NCBI GenBank assembly: GCA_017531795.1
Contig: JAFXKH010000019.1
Span: 1 to 39,528, forward strand
Source of the DNA: Clostridia bacterium
Lineage (GTDB): Bacteria > Bacillota > Clostridia > Christensenellales > Pumilibacteraceae
Direction of reading: 5' to 3'
Length of the DNA: 39,528 bases
The number at the start of each line of letters is the position of its first letter. The first letter of the stretch is position 1. The notes below the pieces were generated by a model. It worked only from the letters and a program-made list of their open reading frames with translations, did no database searches and was not told the DNA's origin. The translations under genes were made by a program, and so were the position numbers. Positions 1 to 6,594 of this stretch are shown here, one piece after another.

Positions 1-135
1 CTCCGCCGTCTTACCGACGGCGTGTGACGACGGCGCAATAGCAACGCTGATACGGGCTACGCTCTCGCTCGTGTGCGTTTTAGGCACACGTCGCTCGACT
101 GTTGCCCGTCTGACCAACGTTCTCCGCCGTCTTAG
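1..135. repeat. Structured intergenic repeat, family R2, copy 1
   Basis: A long imperfect inverted repeat. Outer arms read GACGGCG (from 29) and CGCCGTC (about 126-132). Inner arms are ACGGGC and GCCCGT. The apical hairpin is GTGTGC-loop-GCACAC near 72-90. A second copy lies at 3994-4137 with the same outer arms but a different apical hairpin. No ORF is supported here. I treat it as a dispersed structured repeat; whether it acts as RNA or DNA is unknown. Confidence 0.6.
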
Positions 136-144
136 TTCTTAACT

Positions 145-182
145 GTCAACCTGAGCGTAACGGAGTGCAGTCGAAGGATCTC
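145..182 (+). repeat. Short dispersed repeat, family R0, copy 1
   Basis: About 38 bp with the pattern GTCAACCTGAGCG...GAAGGATCTCA. Close copies lie at 291-329 and 731-769 and, inverted, at 9309-9347; a truncated start lies at 698-710. ATCCT and AGGAT at the two ends can pair. At 731-769 and 9309-9347 it sits directly before the 5' flank of element R1, so R0 may be part of a larger composite. The rest of 183-290 holds no gene I can support. Confidence 0.6.
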
Positions 183-290
183 ATAGTTGTACACGAAGGA
201 AAAAACAAAAAACACACGATAGAAACAAGATTTTTCGACTACGCTAACGCTCCGCTCAAAATGACGTTAGCGGTGCGCAAGAATAAAACC

Positions 291-329
291 GTCATCCTGA
301 GCGTAACGAAGTGAAGTCGAAGGATCTCA
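291..329 (+). repeat. Short dispersed repeat, family R0, copy 2
   Basis: Near-identical to 731-769 (GTCATCCTGAGCG...AAGGATCTCA). It is preceded by the GCGCAAGAATAAA string that also ends R1-like elements at 686-696 and 4170-4181. Not coding. Confidence 0.6.
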
Positions 330-347
330 CATTAAGTAGCAGAATAA

Positions 348-388
348 TAAAAAACCACCGTGATAAAAATAGTCAAGGTGGTTTTTTT
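348..388 (-). terminator. Terminator of the XRE gene
   Basis: Inverted repeat AAAACCACC (351-359) and GGTGGTTTT (377-385). On the minus strand it ends in a T-rich run just after the stop codon at 391-393. Read the other way it also ends in T7, so it may work in both directions. Confidence 0.75.
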
Positions 389-390
389 CA

Positions 391-591
391 TTATCCATTT
401 ATTAGGTCGTCTAGGGACACGTCAAAAATAACGCTGATTTGCCGTAGCGTTGATAAGTTGGGCTCCGTTCTGCCTTGTTCCCAATTTGCATAGCAACTTT
501 CTACAACGTTCAGGCGTTTGGCGACTTCCTTTTGCGTTAAGTTGGCTTCTTTTCTGGCGCTCTTTAAGTTTTCACAGAATTTTTTGTCCAT
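391..591 (-). CDS. Small XRE-family transcriptional repressor (66 aa)
   Basis: A single-domain DNA-binding protein of the Cro/CI (HTH_3) type. The helix-turn-helix spans about residues 17-45: NLTQKEVAKRLNV is the first helix-turn, followed by SCYANWEQGRTEPN, where the recognition helix and the typical W-E-x-G-R-x-x-P end are seen. There is no sensor or multimerisation domain beyond the five-helix fold. ATG at 591 is favoured: AAGACA-N17-TAAAAT ends 6 nt before it and there is no Shine-Dalgarno, so the mRNA is probably leaderless. Two palindromes at 613-625 and 632-646 overlap this promoter and a divergent one, which suggests autoregulation. Similar solo XRE proteins are common in prophages and mobile elements, but no phage gene adjoins this one. 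The target is inferred, not shown. Confidence 0.9.
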   Translation of the reverse strand: MDKKFCENLKSARKEANLTQKEVAKRLNVVESCYANWEQGRTEPNLSTLRQISVIFDVSLDDLING

Positions 592-597
592 AACAAT

Positions 598-653
598 ATT
601 TTACCCAAAACTAGACAAAATGTCTTGACAGTAGATAAAATATCTAGTATACT
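598..653. promoter_or_regulatory. Divergent promoters with two repressor operators
   Basis: Minus strand: AAGACA (626-621), 17 bp, TAAAAT (603-598), then 6 nt to the XRE ATG. Plus strand: TTGACA (625-630), 17 bp, TATACT (648-653), reading right into a region without an ORF. Palindromes AGACA-AAA-TGTCT (613-625) and TAGATA-AAA-TATCTA (632-646) share the same central AAA and have centres 20 bp apart. The first covers the minus -35 and touches the plus -35; the second fills the plus spacer. Binding by the adjacent XRE protein is an inference. Confidence 0.65.
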
Positions 654-730
654 TTTAGTACGTCAGCGAACGTTAATGGCGCGCAAGAATAAAGGCCGTC
701 ATCCTGAGTAAACACTCATAACCCCACCCC

Positions 731-769
731 GTCATCCTGAGCGAAACGAAGTGAAGTCGAAGGATCTCA
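731..769 (+). repeat. Short dispersed repeat, family R0, copy 3
   Basis: GTCATCCTGAGCG...AAGGATCTCA, directly upstream of R1 copy 1. The R0-R1 order recurs in inverted orientation at 9347-9094. Confidence 0.6.
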
Positions 770-777
770 TAGTTGTA

Positions 778-873
778 TATCTCCCAACATACTATCCTCA
801 GCGATAAGAAGCGATTGCGGAAAGATTTTTTGGAGATTTCTTCCAAAAAGCGTATTGCGTAGCAAACGTCCCC
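778..873 (+). repeat. Structured element R1, copy 1 (3'-truncated)
   Basis: Has the 5' flank ATCTCCCAACATACTATCCT, the left P1 arm starting GATTGCGGAA (813) and the P2 hairpin TTGC-GTA-GCAA. It stops inside P3 near 873, so P3, the right P1 arm and the 3' hairpin are lost. Copy 2 begins 22 nt further on. Confidence 0.7.
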
Positions 874-894
874 GTTTGTTTATAAAGAATATTC

Positions 895-1105
895 ATCTCC
901 CAACATACTATCCTCAGCGATAAGTAGCAGATGTGGATATATTTTCGAGGGAAAAGGCAGGAAAATCGTACGCCGTCAGGCGCACGTCCTCGAAGATAGC
1001 CTTATGGCATCGAGAGGATTTTCCTGACTTTTAACCGAAAAGATACCACAGATGCGTGCATTTCTGGCGCGCGCGTCAGCGAACGTTAGTGGCGCGCAAG
1101 AAAAA
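895..1105 (+). repeat. Structured element R1, copy 2 (covariant stems)
   Basis: Full copy. Order: 5' flank (895-926); left P1 arm (927-970); P2 hairpin CGCC-GTCA-GGCG (971-982); P3 hairpin (988-1017) with a TTAT loop; right P1 arm (1016-1056), including CAGGAAAATC pairing with GATTTTCCTG; 3' hairpin TTCTGGCGC/GCGCAAGAA (1062-1102), then A-rich. P1 and P2 sequences differ completely from copies 3 and 4 but stay complementary. Apart from copies 1 and 2, the 592-1255 stretch holds a 12-bp-stem hairpin of unknown role at 1123-1161 (arms start AAGAGACG and end CGTCTCTT). No gene is supported. Confidence 0.75.
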
Positions 1106-1197
1106 AGACACCCACCCACTTAAAGAGACGTATATGTCTGTTATCAGGCTATGCGTCTCTTGTTTACGTAATGGTGGGGAATACCGCATATAGCGAC

Positions 1198-1234
1198 AAA
1201 AAAATTGCGCCGTAACGATTTTTCGTTATGGCGC
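1198..1234 (-). terminator. Terminator of the COG0523 GTPase gene
   Basis: Twelve-bp stem GCGCCGTAACGA (1207-1218) and TCGTTATGGCGC (1223-1234), with AATTTTTTT on the minus strand beyond it. It lies 22 bp past the stop codon of the gene at 1256-2611. Confidence 0.85.
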
Positions 1235-1255
1235 ATTTGCTATAAAAGTAAAATC

Positions 1256-2611
1256 TTAAATTTTATCAAGTTCGGCTTTGAGCGTTTTGCGGTCAAGTTT
1301 CTGTCCGATAAAGACGAGTTTAATCATCCTGTCACCGTACTCGGGATCCCAGTCGTGCGCAAACTTCTCGTCTGTGGCGAGCAAGCGGTCAATTTCATAA
1401 GCCGGCATTGTAGCGAACCATTCGCCGTTGTCGGTCAGATACTTCTGTCGTCCTGCCTGCTCGTAGACGTAACTGTGGTCACGCTCGTCAGAGAAATAAA
1501 CGAGACCTTTCGTGCGGATAATCTTGCGCCCGTGTTCGGCGTTTACCCAATCCTCAAAGCGCAAGCGGTCGAAGGGGCGACGGCGATAGTATACGTACGT
1601 TCCTATGCCGTACTCTTCAGCAGTACCGCTGTCGTCGTTTTCGCCCACGCCGTTCTCGTGATGATGGTGGCAATGTCCGCAAGTACAACCCTCGCCGTGC
1701 TTATGATCGTGGTCGTGGTGATGATGTTCGTGTTCGTCGTGGCAACCGCAAGTACAATCTTCGCCGTGTTCGTGTTCGTCGTGGCAACCGCAAGTACAAT
1801 CTTCGCCGTGTTCGTGCTCGTGGTCGTGATGATGGTGATGACCGTGGTGGTCGTGCGTATCGGCATCGTGTTCGTTATCGGTGCGATCAAACTCATCCAT
1901 CCAGCCTGCTGAATTTACAGCCTTTTCAAAGTCGAAAAGGTCGGTGTCAAGCAGTTGATTAAGGTCAACCTTGCAATAATTCGTGTCAATGATAGTCGCG
2001 TGGGGTTGGAGCGTGCGAATAATCGCCTTAATTTCGGCAAGTTCGCTTTCGCTGACCTCGCTGACCTTGTTCAGCATAATAATATCGCAGAATTCGATTT
2101 GTTGCACGACAAGGTTTTCAATATCTTCTTCACCGCGTACCGCATTAGTCAGCGTTTTCCCGCAACCGAACTCGTCGGCAAGACGGAGCGCATCAGTCAC
2201 GGATACGATAGCGTCGAGTTTGCAGAACTTAGGCATACGGTTAGCCTCGAATTGCTGTTCGAGATAGGCAATCGTCTGCGCGATAGGGAGTGGCTCGCAG
2301 ATACCCGAAGCCTCGATCAGAATATGATCGAAACGCTGGGAAGAAACGAGTTCGCCGAGCTGGTCGATAAGGTCTTTTTTGAGCGTACAGCATATACAGC
2401 CGTTTTGGAGCGAAACGAGATTTTCGTCTTTGCCTGCAACGACGCCACCTTTTTCAATAAGTTCCGCATCAATATTGACTTCGCCTATATCGTTGACGAT
2501 AACCGCCATTTTGCGACCGCCTGCATTTTTAAGCAAATAGTTGATGAGCGTAGTTTTACCGCTACCGAGATAGCCGGTAATAAGCGTAATGGGTATTGTT
2601 TTTACTTTCAT
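1256..2611 (-). CDS. COG0523 (CobW/YciC-type) metal-insertion GTPase with His-rich insert
   Basis: A G3E-family P-loop GTPase that probably delivers a metal, most likely zinc, to client proteins in the cytosol. Visible: Walker A GYLGSGKT (13-20), the family metal motif CICC (72-75), ILIEASGICEP as switch region, and LNKV in place of NKxD. A His/Cys/Asp-rich insert (about 248-320) contains CTCGC repeats and runs of His, then the CobW C-terminal domain (about 340-451). At 451 aa it is longer than usual because of the insert. ATG at 2611 is preceded by GGGAG at good spacing and by TTGACA-N17-TATTAT. A perfect palindrome covers the -35 box. His-rich COG0523 members are often under Zur; that regulation is inferred. 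The cobalamin role of CobW itself is unlikely, as no cobalamin genes are nearby. Confidence 0.9.
   Translation of the reverse strand: MKVKTIPITLITGYLGSGKTTLINYLLKNAGGRKMAVIVNDIGEVNIDAELIEKGGVVAGKDENLVSLQNGCICCTLKKDLIDQLGELVSSQRFDHILIEASGICEPLPIAQTIAYLEQQFEANRMPKFCKLDAIVSVTDALRLADEFGCGKTLTNAVRGEEDIENLVVQQIEFCDIIMLNKVSEVSESELAEIKAIIRTLQPHATIIDTNYCKVDLNQLLDTDLFDFEKAVNSAGWMDEFDRTDNEHDADTHDHHGHHHHHDHEHEHGEDCTCGCHDEHEHGEDCTCGCHDEHEHHHHDHDHKHGEGCTCGHCHHHHENGVGENDDSGTAEEYGIGTYVYYRRRPFDRLRFEDWVNAEHGRKIIRTKGLVYFSDERDHSYVYEQAGRQKYLTDNGEWFATMPAYEIDRLLATDEKFAHDWDPEYGDRMIKLVFIGQKLDRKTLKAELDKI
1726..1809 (-). repeat. Exact 42-bp tandem duplication in the His-rich insert
   Basis: Two identical 42-bp units (1726-1767 and 1768-1809), in frame, each encoding 14 residues that include HGEDCTCGCHDEH. 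A third, diverged partial unit adjoins. Identity at the DNA level implies recent slippage that adds metal ligands. Confidence 0.85.
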
Positions 2612-2640
2612 AAATTACTCCCGAAATTATTTCCGTAATA

Positions 2641-2708
2641 ATAATAGTACTTTGCGAACGATTTGTCAAATCGTTTACTTTTATAATAAAATATGTTATC
2701 ATTATTTT
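2641..2708. promoter_or_regulatory. Divergent promoters of the GTPase and rsmF, with palindrome
   Basis: Minus strand: TTGACA (2669-2664), 17 bp, TATTAT (2646-2641). Plus strand: TTTACT (2674-2679), 17 bp, TATCAT (2697-2702), then 6 nt to ATG 2709; a lone TATAAT also lies at 2682-2687. A perfect 9-1-9 palindrome AACGATTTGTCAAATCGTT (2657-2675) covers the minus -35 and abuts the plus -35, as expected for an operator. Its AAATCGT half-site resembles Bacillus Zur boxes in part; this is suggestive only. Confidence 0.6.
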
Positions 2709-4007
2709 ATGGCTAATCTTCCCGAAAAATTTATAACGCGTATGAAAAGTACGCTCGGCTCGTCTTACGCTGATTATGAGCGCGCAATGAACGAGTCACC
2801 GAGCAAAGCGCTTCATCTGTCCTCCGCAGTAGTGGGAGATAGGGAAGACTACGTCGTTGATAGAGTAGGCGGATTGCAGAAATTGCCCTTTCCGCTTTGT
2901 TATGCGGTAGGTGAAGGCAGACCTGCCTCGCTCGTCTATCACGCAGTCGGAGCGTATTATATTCAAGAGCCGTCCGCAATGCTTCCCGTCGCTTCGGTAG
3001 ATATCCCGCGTGGCGCGAAAGTGCTTGATATGTGCGCTTCACCGGGCGGTAAGTCCAGCCTGCTTGCTTCGCGTATGAAAGGCGACGGACTGCTCGTTTC
3101 CAACGAAATAGACCGAGCGCGCGCTCTCGTCCTGCGAGAAAATCTCGTGCGGACGGGGCACATGAACACCGTAATTACAAATATGCGCCCCACAGCCGTT
3201 GCCGATACGTTCGGCGGATTTTTCGACGTGGTGCTCGTAGATGCGCCCTGTTCGGGTGAGGGTATGTTCAGAAAGGAAGCCGAAGCCGTGCTGAACTGGT
3301 CGGAAGCGAACGTCAAAGCGTGCGCTCACCGTCAGAAAGAAATCGTAAAAAGCGCGGACGAGTGCCTGAAAGAGGGCGGAACGCTCGTCTATTCCACTTG
3401 TACTTTCTCTAAGGAAGAAGACGAAGAAGTTGTGGATTATTTGCTTTCGATCGGTTACGAACTCATATCACCGCCCGAGTGGGTGGAAAAACTTGGCGTA
3501 AACACGGGCAAGGGTTATAAGTTTTATCCGCATATCTTCGGTGAAGGTCAATTTTTCGCTCTGCTCCGTAAAACGGGTGACTCCCGTCCGCCCGTCCGTA
3601 TGAAAAAACAACTCTCACGCGCGTCATCCGCTTTGCAAAAAGCAGTAAGCGAAGTCGTGACGATAAGTGGCGTGTGCCAGAAAGACGATATGCTTTTTCT
3701 GCCTGCGCTCGGCTTTGACTTGCCCTGTCTTATGAACGGCGTACTTCTCGGCAAAACCGAAAAGGGCAGGTTCATACCCTCTCACAATCTGTTTTCTGCG
3801 CTCGGCTCGCAGTGTATAAACAAACTCGACCTTGCTCCCACCGATCCGAGCCTGTCCGCATATCTTCGCGGTGAAGAAATTTCCGCCTTAGTCCACGGTT
3901 GGTGCGCCGTTCTTGCAGACGGTTTTCCTCTCGGCGGTGGAAAAGGAAGCGGGGGAGGAGTGGTGAAGAACCATTACCCCAAAAATTTACGCAAGACGGC
4001 GCAATAG
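2709..4007 (+). CDS. RsmF-like rRNA (cytosine-C5) methyltransferase (432 aa)
   Basis: A SAM-dependent 5-methylcytosine methyltransferase of the NOL1/NOP2/Sun family, RsmF/YebU branch, expected to modify 16S rRNA. The SAM-binding motif is VLDMCASPGGKSSLL. Motif IV VDAPCSGEGMFRK and motif VI YSTCTFSKEEDEE hold the two family cysteines. The C-terminal part ends with YLRGEEI, GWCAVLADGFPLGGGKG and KNHYPK, the usual RsmF tail. The frame is open from 2589, but ATG 2709 is chosen because MANLPEKF is the typical start and a promoter ends 6 nt before it without any Shine-Dalgarno. The last four codons (KTAQ and stop) lie inside repeat R2, so the repeat supplies the C-terminus. Another NOL1-family gene, rsmB, is at 31873. 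Confidence 0.88.
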   Translation: MANLPEKFITRMKSTLGSSYADYERAMNESPSKALHLSSAVVGDREDYVVDRVGGLQKLPFPLCYAVGEGRPASLVYHAVGAYYIQEPSAMLPVASVDIPRGAKVLDMCASPGGKSSLLASRMKGDGLLVSNEIDRARALVLRENLVRTGHMNTVITNMRPTAVADTFGGFFDVVLVDAPCSGEGMFRKEAEAVLNWSEANVKACAHRQKEIVKSADECLKEGGTLVYSTCTFSKEEDEEVVDYLLSIGYELISPPEWVEKLGVNTGKGYKFYPHIFGEGQFFALLRKTGDSRPPVRMKKQLSRASSALQKAVSEVVTISGVCQKDDMLFLPALGFDLPCLMNGVLLGKTEKGRFIPSHNLFSALGSQCINKLDLAPTDPSLSAYLRGEEISALVHGWCAVLADGFPLGGGKGSGGGVVKNHYPKNLRKTAQ

Positions 4008-4165
4008 CAACGCTGATACGGGCTACGCTTGGCGACCTGCCTCGGTCACGTACGTTTGAGTACGCTCCCTTCGGACAGTTCACCAACTGTTGCCCGTCTG
4101 AGCGTCACTCTCCGCCGTCTTGGGCTTGGTATGTGACGGCGTGTTCGCTCGTGTGCTTAGGCTCA
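3994..4165 (+). repeat. Structured intergenic repeat, family R2, copy 2
   Basis: Shares GACGGCGCAATAGCAACGCT and the following ACGGGCTACGCT with copy 1 (29-67), then the right arms TGTTGCCCGTCTGA and CTCCGCCGTCTT. The apical part is different: CGTAC-loop-GTACG replaces GTGTGC-loop-GCACAC. It starts inside the rsmF coding end. The remaining bases before the permease end with GTGCGCAAGAATAAAC, another repeat end. No gene lies in 4008-4190. Confidence 0.6.
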
Positions 4166-4190
4166 GGTGCGCAAGAATAAACTATAAACT

Positions 4191-5315
4191 ATGAGAAAAC
4201 CGAACGTAATATTACGATTACTTAAATCCTATACCGTACTTACTATCGCTACCGTAGTGGCGATAGTGACTTGTATTTTCGTACCGCCCGACAAGGAGTA
4301 TCTTGGCTACCTTGATTTTCGCACGCTGTCTTGTCTGTTTTGCACGCTTGCGGTAGTATCCGCGCTTAAAGAAGAAAAGTTTTTTCTCTGGCTTGCGAAC
4401 AAAATCGTCGCGCGATTCGGCAATCTGCGCAGGGTGGTGCTTGCGCTCGTGTTCATTACATACGTCGGCTCTATGGTAATGGCGAACGATATGGCGCTCA
4501 TAACCTTTCTTCCGCTTGGTTATTACGCGCTGTCCTCGTGCGGAAGAAGGAAAGAACTTGCTTTTACCTTCGTTATGCAAAACGTGTCTGCCAATCTCGG
4601 CGGTATGCTTACTCCGTTTGGCAATCCGCAAAACCTTTTTATGTACTCGTATTTCAATATCCCCACGGGCGAGTTTTTTGCGATTATGGCGTTACCGTTC
4701 GGCGTGGCGTTTGCGCTGATAGTGGCGACCTGCTTTTTCATAAAACCGATAGAGATCACCGCTATCGAGCCTGTCAAATACTCGCCTACGCCTTGGAGAG
4801 TAGTTTTGTATCTCGCGCTGTTCGTCGTTTCTATTATGATAGTGTTCCGCGTATTTCCGTACTATATCGGGCTTGCCGTAGTGACAGTCGCCATAATCGT
4901 TTTCGTGCCGAGAGCCTTACTTCGCGTGGATTATGGACTGCTTCTTACTTTCGTGGCGTTCTTTATTTTTTCGGGCAACTTGTCAAGAATAGACGTGGTG
5001 GCAAACTTCCTTGGCGGTCTGCTTGCAACCTGTCCGCTTCTCGTCGGCACGGCATCCTGTCAAGTGATAAGTAACGTACCGTCGGCAGTACTCCTTTCGC
5101 GCTTTACCACCGACTATCGCAGTTTGCTTCTCGCCGTAAATATCGGCGGTCTTGGTACTCCCATAGCCTCGCTCGCCAGCCTTATAACGCTGGGTGAATA
5201 CCGCCGTCGTAACCCTTTCGGCACGGCAAAATATCTCGCGCTCTTTCTTGGAATAAACTTCGCCTTTATGGCGATACTTCTCGGCGCAGGCTTCCTTTCC
5301 CTTGCAATCATGTAG
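4191..5315 (+). CDS. SLC13/ArsB-NhaD-type anion permease (374 aa)
   Basis: An integral membrane protein with about ten hydrophobic segments (first at about 13-31) that fits the CitT/ArsB/NhaD ion-transporter superfamily. The most family-like stretch is NVSANLGGMLTPFGNPQNL (about 131-149), which matches the conserved asparagine/glycine/proline re-entrant region. A second, related one (NIGGLGTPIASLASLI) is near the C-terminus; this two-fold repeat is typical. The substrate cannot be read from sequence: dicarboxylate, citrate, arsenite or Na+/H+ exchange are all possible. No Shine-Dalgarno precedes ATG 4191; TAAACT lies 7 nt upstream but the -35 is poor. It stands alone and ends in a bidirectional terminator. 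At 374 aa it is shorter than most SLC13 proteins (about 420-480). Confidence 0.8.
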   Translation: MRKPNVILRLLKSYTVLTIATVVAIVTCIFVPPDKEYLGYLDFRTLSCLFCTLAVVSALKEEKFFLWLANKIVARFGNLRRVVLALVFITYVGSMVMANDMALITFLPLGYYALSSCGRRKELAFTFVMQNVSANLGGMLTPFGNPQNLFMYSYFNIPTGEFFAIMALPFGVAFALIVATCFFIKPIEITAIEPVKYSPTPWRVVLYLALFVVSIMIVFRVFPYYIGLAVVTVAIIVFVPRALLRVDYGLLLTFVAFFIFSGNLSRIDVVANFLGGLLATCPLLVGTASCQVISNVPSAVLLSRFTTDYRSLLLAVNIGGLGTPIASLASLITLGEYRRRNPFGTAKYLALFLGINFAFMAILLGAGFLSLAIM

Positions 5316-5370
5316 TAACAGATATGGTCGCTTGATATTAAGTTAATCTCAAACCATTAAAGCGAGAAAA

Positions 5371-5411
5371 AGAGCAAGAATACGAGGAGACAACCTTCTA
5401 TTCTTGCTCTA
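5371..5411. terminator. Bidirectional terminator, permease / YbjN pair
   Basis: Perfect 12-bp stem AGAGCAAGAATA (5371-5382) and TATTCTTGCTCT (5399-5410). T-rich tracts follow on both strands, fitting the convergent genes. The same stem ends the icd gene at 19944-19989. Confidence 0.8.
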
Positions 5412-5431
5412 TTTGTTTATTGATGAATTAT

Positions 5432-5512
5432 TGCTGACGCATCATGAATTGAATTGCAACATTTTAATGCCCGTAAGGGCAAACTTAGTTATGCGTGTTC
5501 TCCGCGTCCTTT
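5432..5512. repeat. Short copy of the variable-hairpin repeat
   Basis: Contains GCTGACGCATCATGAATTG, then GAATTGCAACA, a hairpin TGCCC-GTAA-GGGCA (5468-5481) and GCGTGTTCTCC. The same pieces occur in the same order in the larger array at 20011-20187, and both follow an AGAGCAAGAATA terminator. It looks like a collapsed copy. Confidence 0.6.
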
Positions 5513-5562
5513 CGGGTGTCATTAATAAGATCGCTTATGTAATAATCGTCGTAGTTACGCAT
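5485..5562 (-). CDS. Possible 25-aa ORF after the YbjN pair
   Basis: Starts MRNYDDYYISDL and overlaps the end of the upstream gene by 8 nt, with GGAAG 7 nt before ATG. Its last residues come from the GCGTGTTCTCC repeat. There is no recognisable domain. It may be translationally coupled or may be chance. Confidence 0.25.
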   Translation of the reverse strand: MRNYDDYYISDLINDTRKDAENTHN

Positions 5563-5998
5563 CTTGCACTTCCTTTATGAACTCGTCAAGGTCAATTTCT
5601 TTCGTCACGAGATTAAATAACGGCGCGCCTATTTTGTCTATCACAGAGCAAGCCAGCAAGAAAAGATATTCGGCGCAACGGCTCTCGTCACCATCGTTAT
5701 AATATACGGAAGCGGAAAAACGGACGGTTTGCGTTTGGGCGGAAAGGAAAAACTTGCCTATCTTGCTTGACGTGTTGAGCGCGTTAATACCGCTTATCAC
5801 GAATTCGGAATCAATCGCATCAACACAAAAGGGGAACTCGTAGGTCACGCTTCCGACGTTATCCGTCGGGGAATAGAAGAACAGACGGAAGGCATAGCCG
5901 TCGCCTATGGTGACGGTAAGTATTTTTTCGTCTTCCGTCCACTCGGTCAAAAATCCTTCGCCTTTGGAATAATCGTATATTTTTTTCAATACAGACAT
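5555..5998 (-). CDS. YbjN-like protein, second of a pair (147 aa)
   Basis: A small cytosolic protein with no signal or membrane segment. The pattern of a strand-rich N-terminal half, then NALNTSSKIGKFFLS, VRFSASVYYNDGD and a helical C-terminus (LFNLVTKEIDLDEFIKEV) fits the YbjN / type III chaperone-like fold. Proteins of this fold often act as adaptors or chaperones, but no specific function is known here. It starts 1 nt after the stop of the related gene at 6000-6485, so both form one transcription unit. The two look like ancient paralogues; I did not align them formally. The start has little Shine-Dalgarno (AATATTG region), so translation may be coupled to the first gene. Confidence 0.7.
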   Translation of the reverse strand: MSVLKKIYDYSKGEGFLTEWTEDEKILTVTIGDGYAFRLFFYSPTDNVGSVTYEFPFCVDAIDSEFVISGINALNTSSKIGKFFLSAQTQTVRFSASVYYNDGDESRCAEYLFLLACSVIDKIGAPLFNLVTKEIDLDEFIKEVQDA

Positions 5999-5999
5999 A

Positions 6000-6485
6000 T
6001 CAATATTCTCCTATTTCGTTGACTATTTCCGAAGCAGTCGTTTTACCGTTCATAAGCGCGAGCAGTTTCGTTCCGTATTCCATAATCTCCTGCAAACTGT
6101 TACGGACAATAAAATCCAGCGTTCCTGCCGTAAATTCGCCATCGTAGACCAATCCGTTAATCGCGTACACTATGTGGTAGGAAAGAGCGTTTTCGTTTTC
6201 TTCGTCCGCTAAGGGCGTGATAAAATATTTGCCGAAAGGCAGGACGGCGTTGACTGCGTTTACTGCGAAAGAGAGTTCGCTTTTCATTTCTTCTCCGACT
6301 GCGCTCGGAAGCATTTCCATAAGTATAACCATTTCTTCCGTGGTATCTACGATAATCGAGCCGAGAAAACCGTGTTCGCTGTCGCTTCTGGCGATAAAGC
6401 AACCGTTAATGCAATCGCATTTAATATTGAATTCTTCAAGCCGTTTTTTGACCTGGTCAATCATTTTTTCATAATGTTCGTTCAT
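6000..6485 (-). CDS. YbjN-like protein, first of a pair (161 aa)
   Basis: A cytosolic protein with the same general plan as its neighbour: N-terminal helix (HYEKMIDQVKKRLEEF), strands (GFLGSIIVDTTEEMVILME), then FAVNAVNAVLPFGKYFITP, which matches the N-x-x-N...G-x-F segment of YbjN-type domains, and a C-terminal helix. The function is unknown. TTGACA (6520-6515), 17 bp, TATAAT (6497-6492) ends exactly 6 nt before ATG 6485 and there is no ribosome binding site, so the mRNA should start at the ATG itself. It is divergent from htpG; the two promoters lie back to back in 80 bp and each -35 box sits in a palindrome. Confidence 0.75.
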   Translation of the reverse strand: MNEHYEKMIDQVKKRLEEFNIKCDCINGCFIARSDSEHGFLGSIIVDTTEEMVILMEMLPSAVGEEMKSELSFAVNAVNAVLPFGKYFITPLADEENENALSYHIVYAINGLVYDGEFTAGTLDFIVRNSLQEIMEYGTKLLALMNGKTTASEIVNEIGEY

Positions 6486-6491
6486 AAGAAG

Positions 6492-6563
6492 ATTATACTA
6501 TACGTCAATGCGTTTGTCAAGCGCAGTTTTCGTTTGACAAACGGCGCAAAATAGGTATATAAT
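6492..6563. promoter_or_regulatory. Divergent promoters, YbjN pair and htpG
   Basis: Minus: TTGACA-N17-TATAAT (6520 to 6492). Plus: TTGACA (6534-6539), 18 bp, TATAAT (6558-6563). Palindromes TGCGTTTGTCAAGCGCA (6509-6525, one mismatch pair) and CGTTTGACAAACG (6531-6543) are centred on the two -35 boxes, 20 bp apart. No CIRCE element is present. Confidence 0.75.
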
Positions 6564-6594
6564 ACTTTGAAATATGCAAGTAGGAGGCGGAAAA

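Noticed and set aside
311..493. 60-aa plus-strand ORF over the XRE gene end
   Set aside because: Antisense to the XRE gene, runs through its terminator, and has no ribosome site.
1205..1912. 235-aa plus-strand ORF rich in Val/Ala
   Set aside because: Shadow of the His-rich GTPase gene on the other strand; hydrophobicity comes from reading His/Asp codons backwards.
6486..6594. CIRCE or CtsR heat-shock operator at htpG
   Set aside because: No TTAGCACTC/GAGTGCTAA or CtsR heptad repeat; only the -35 palindromes are present.
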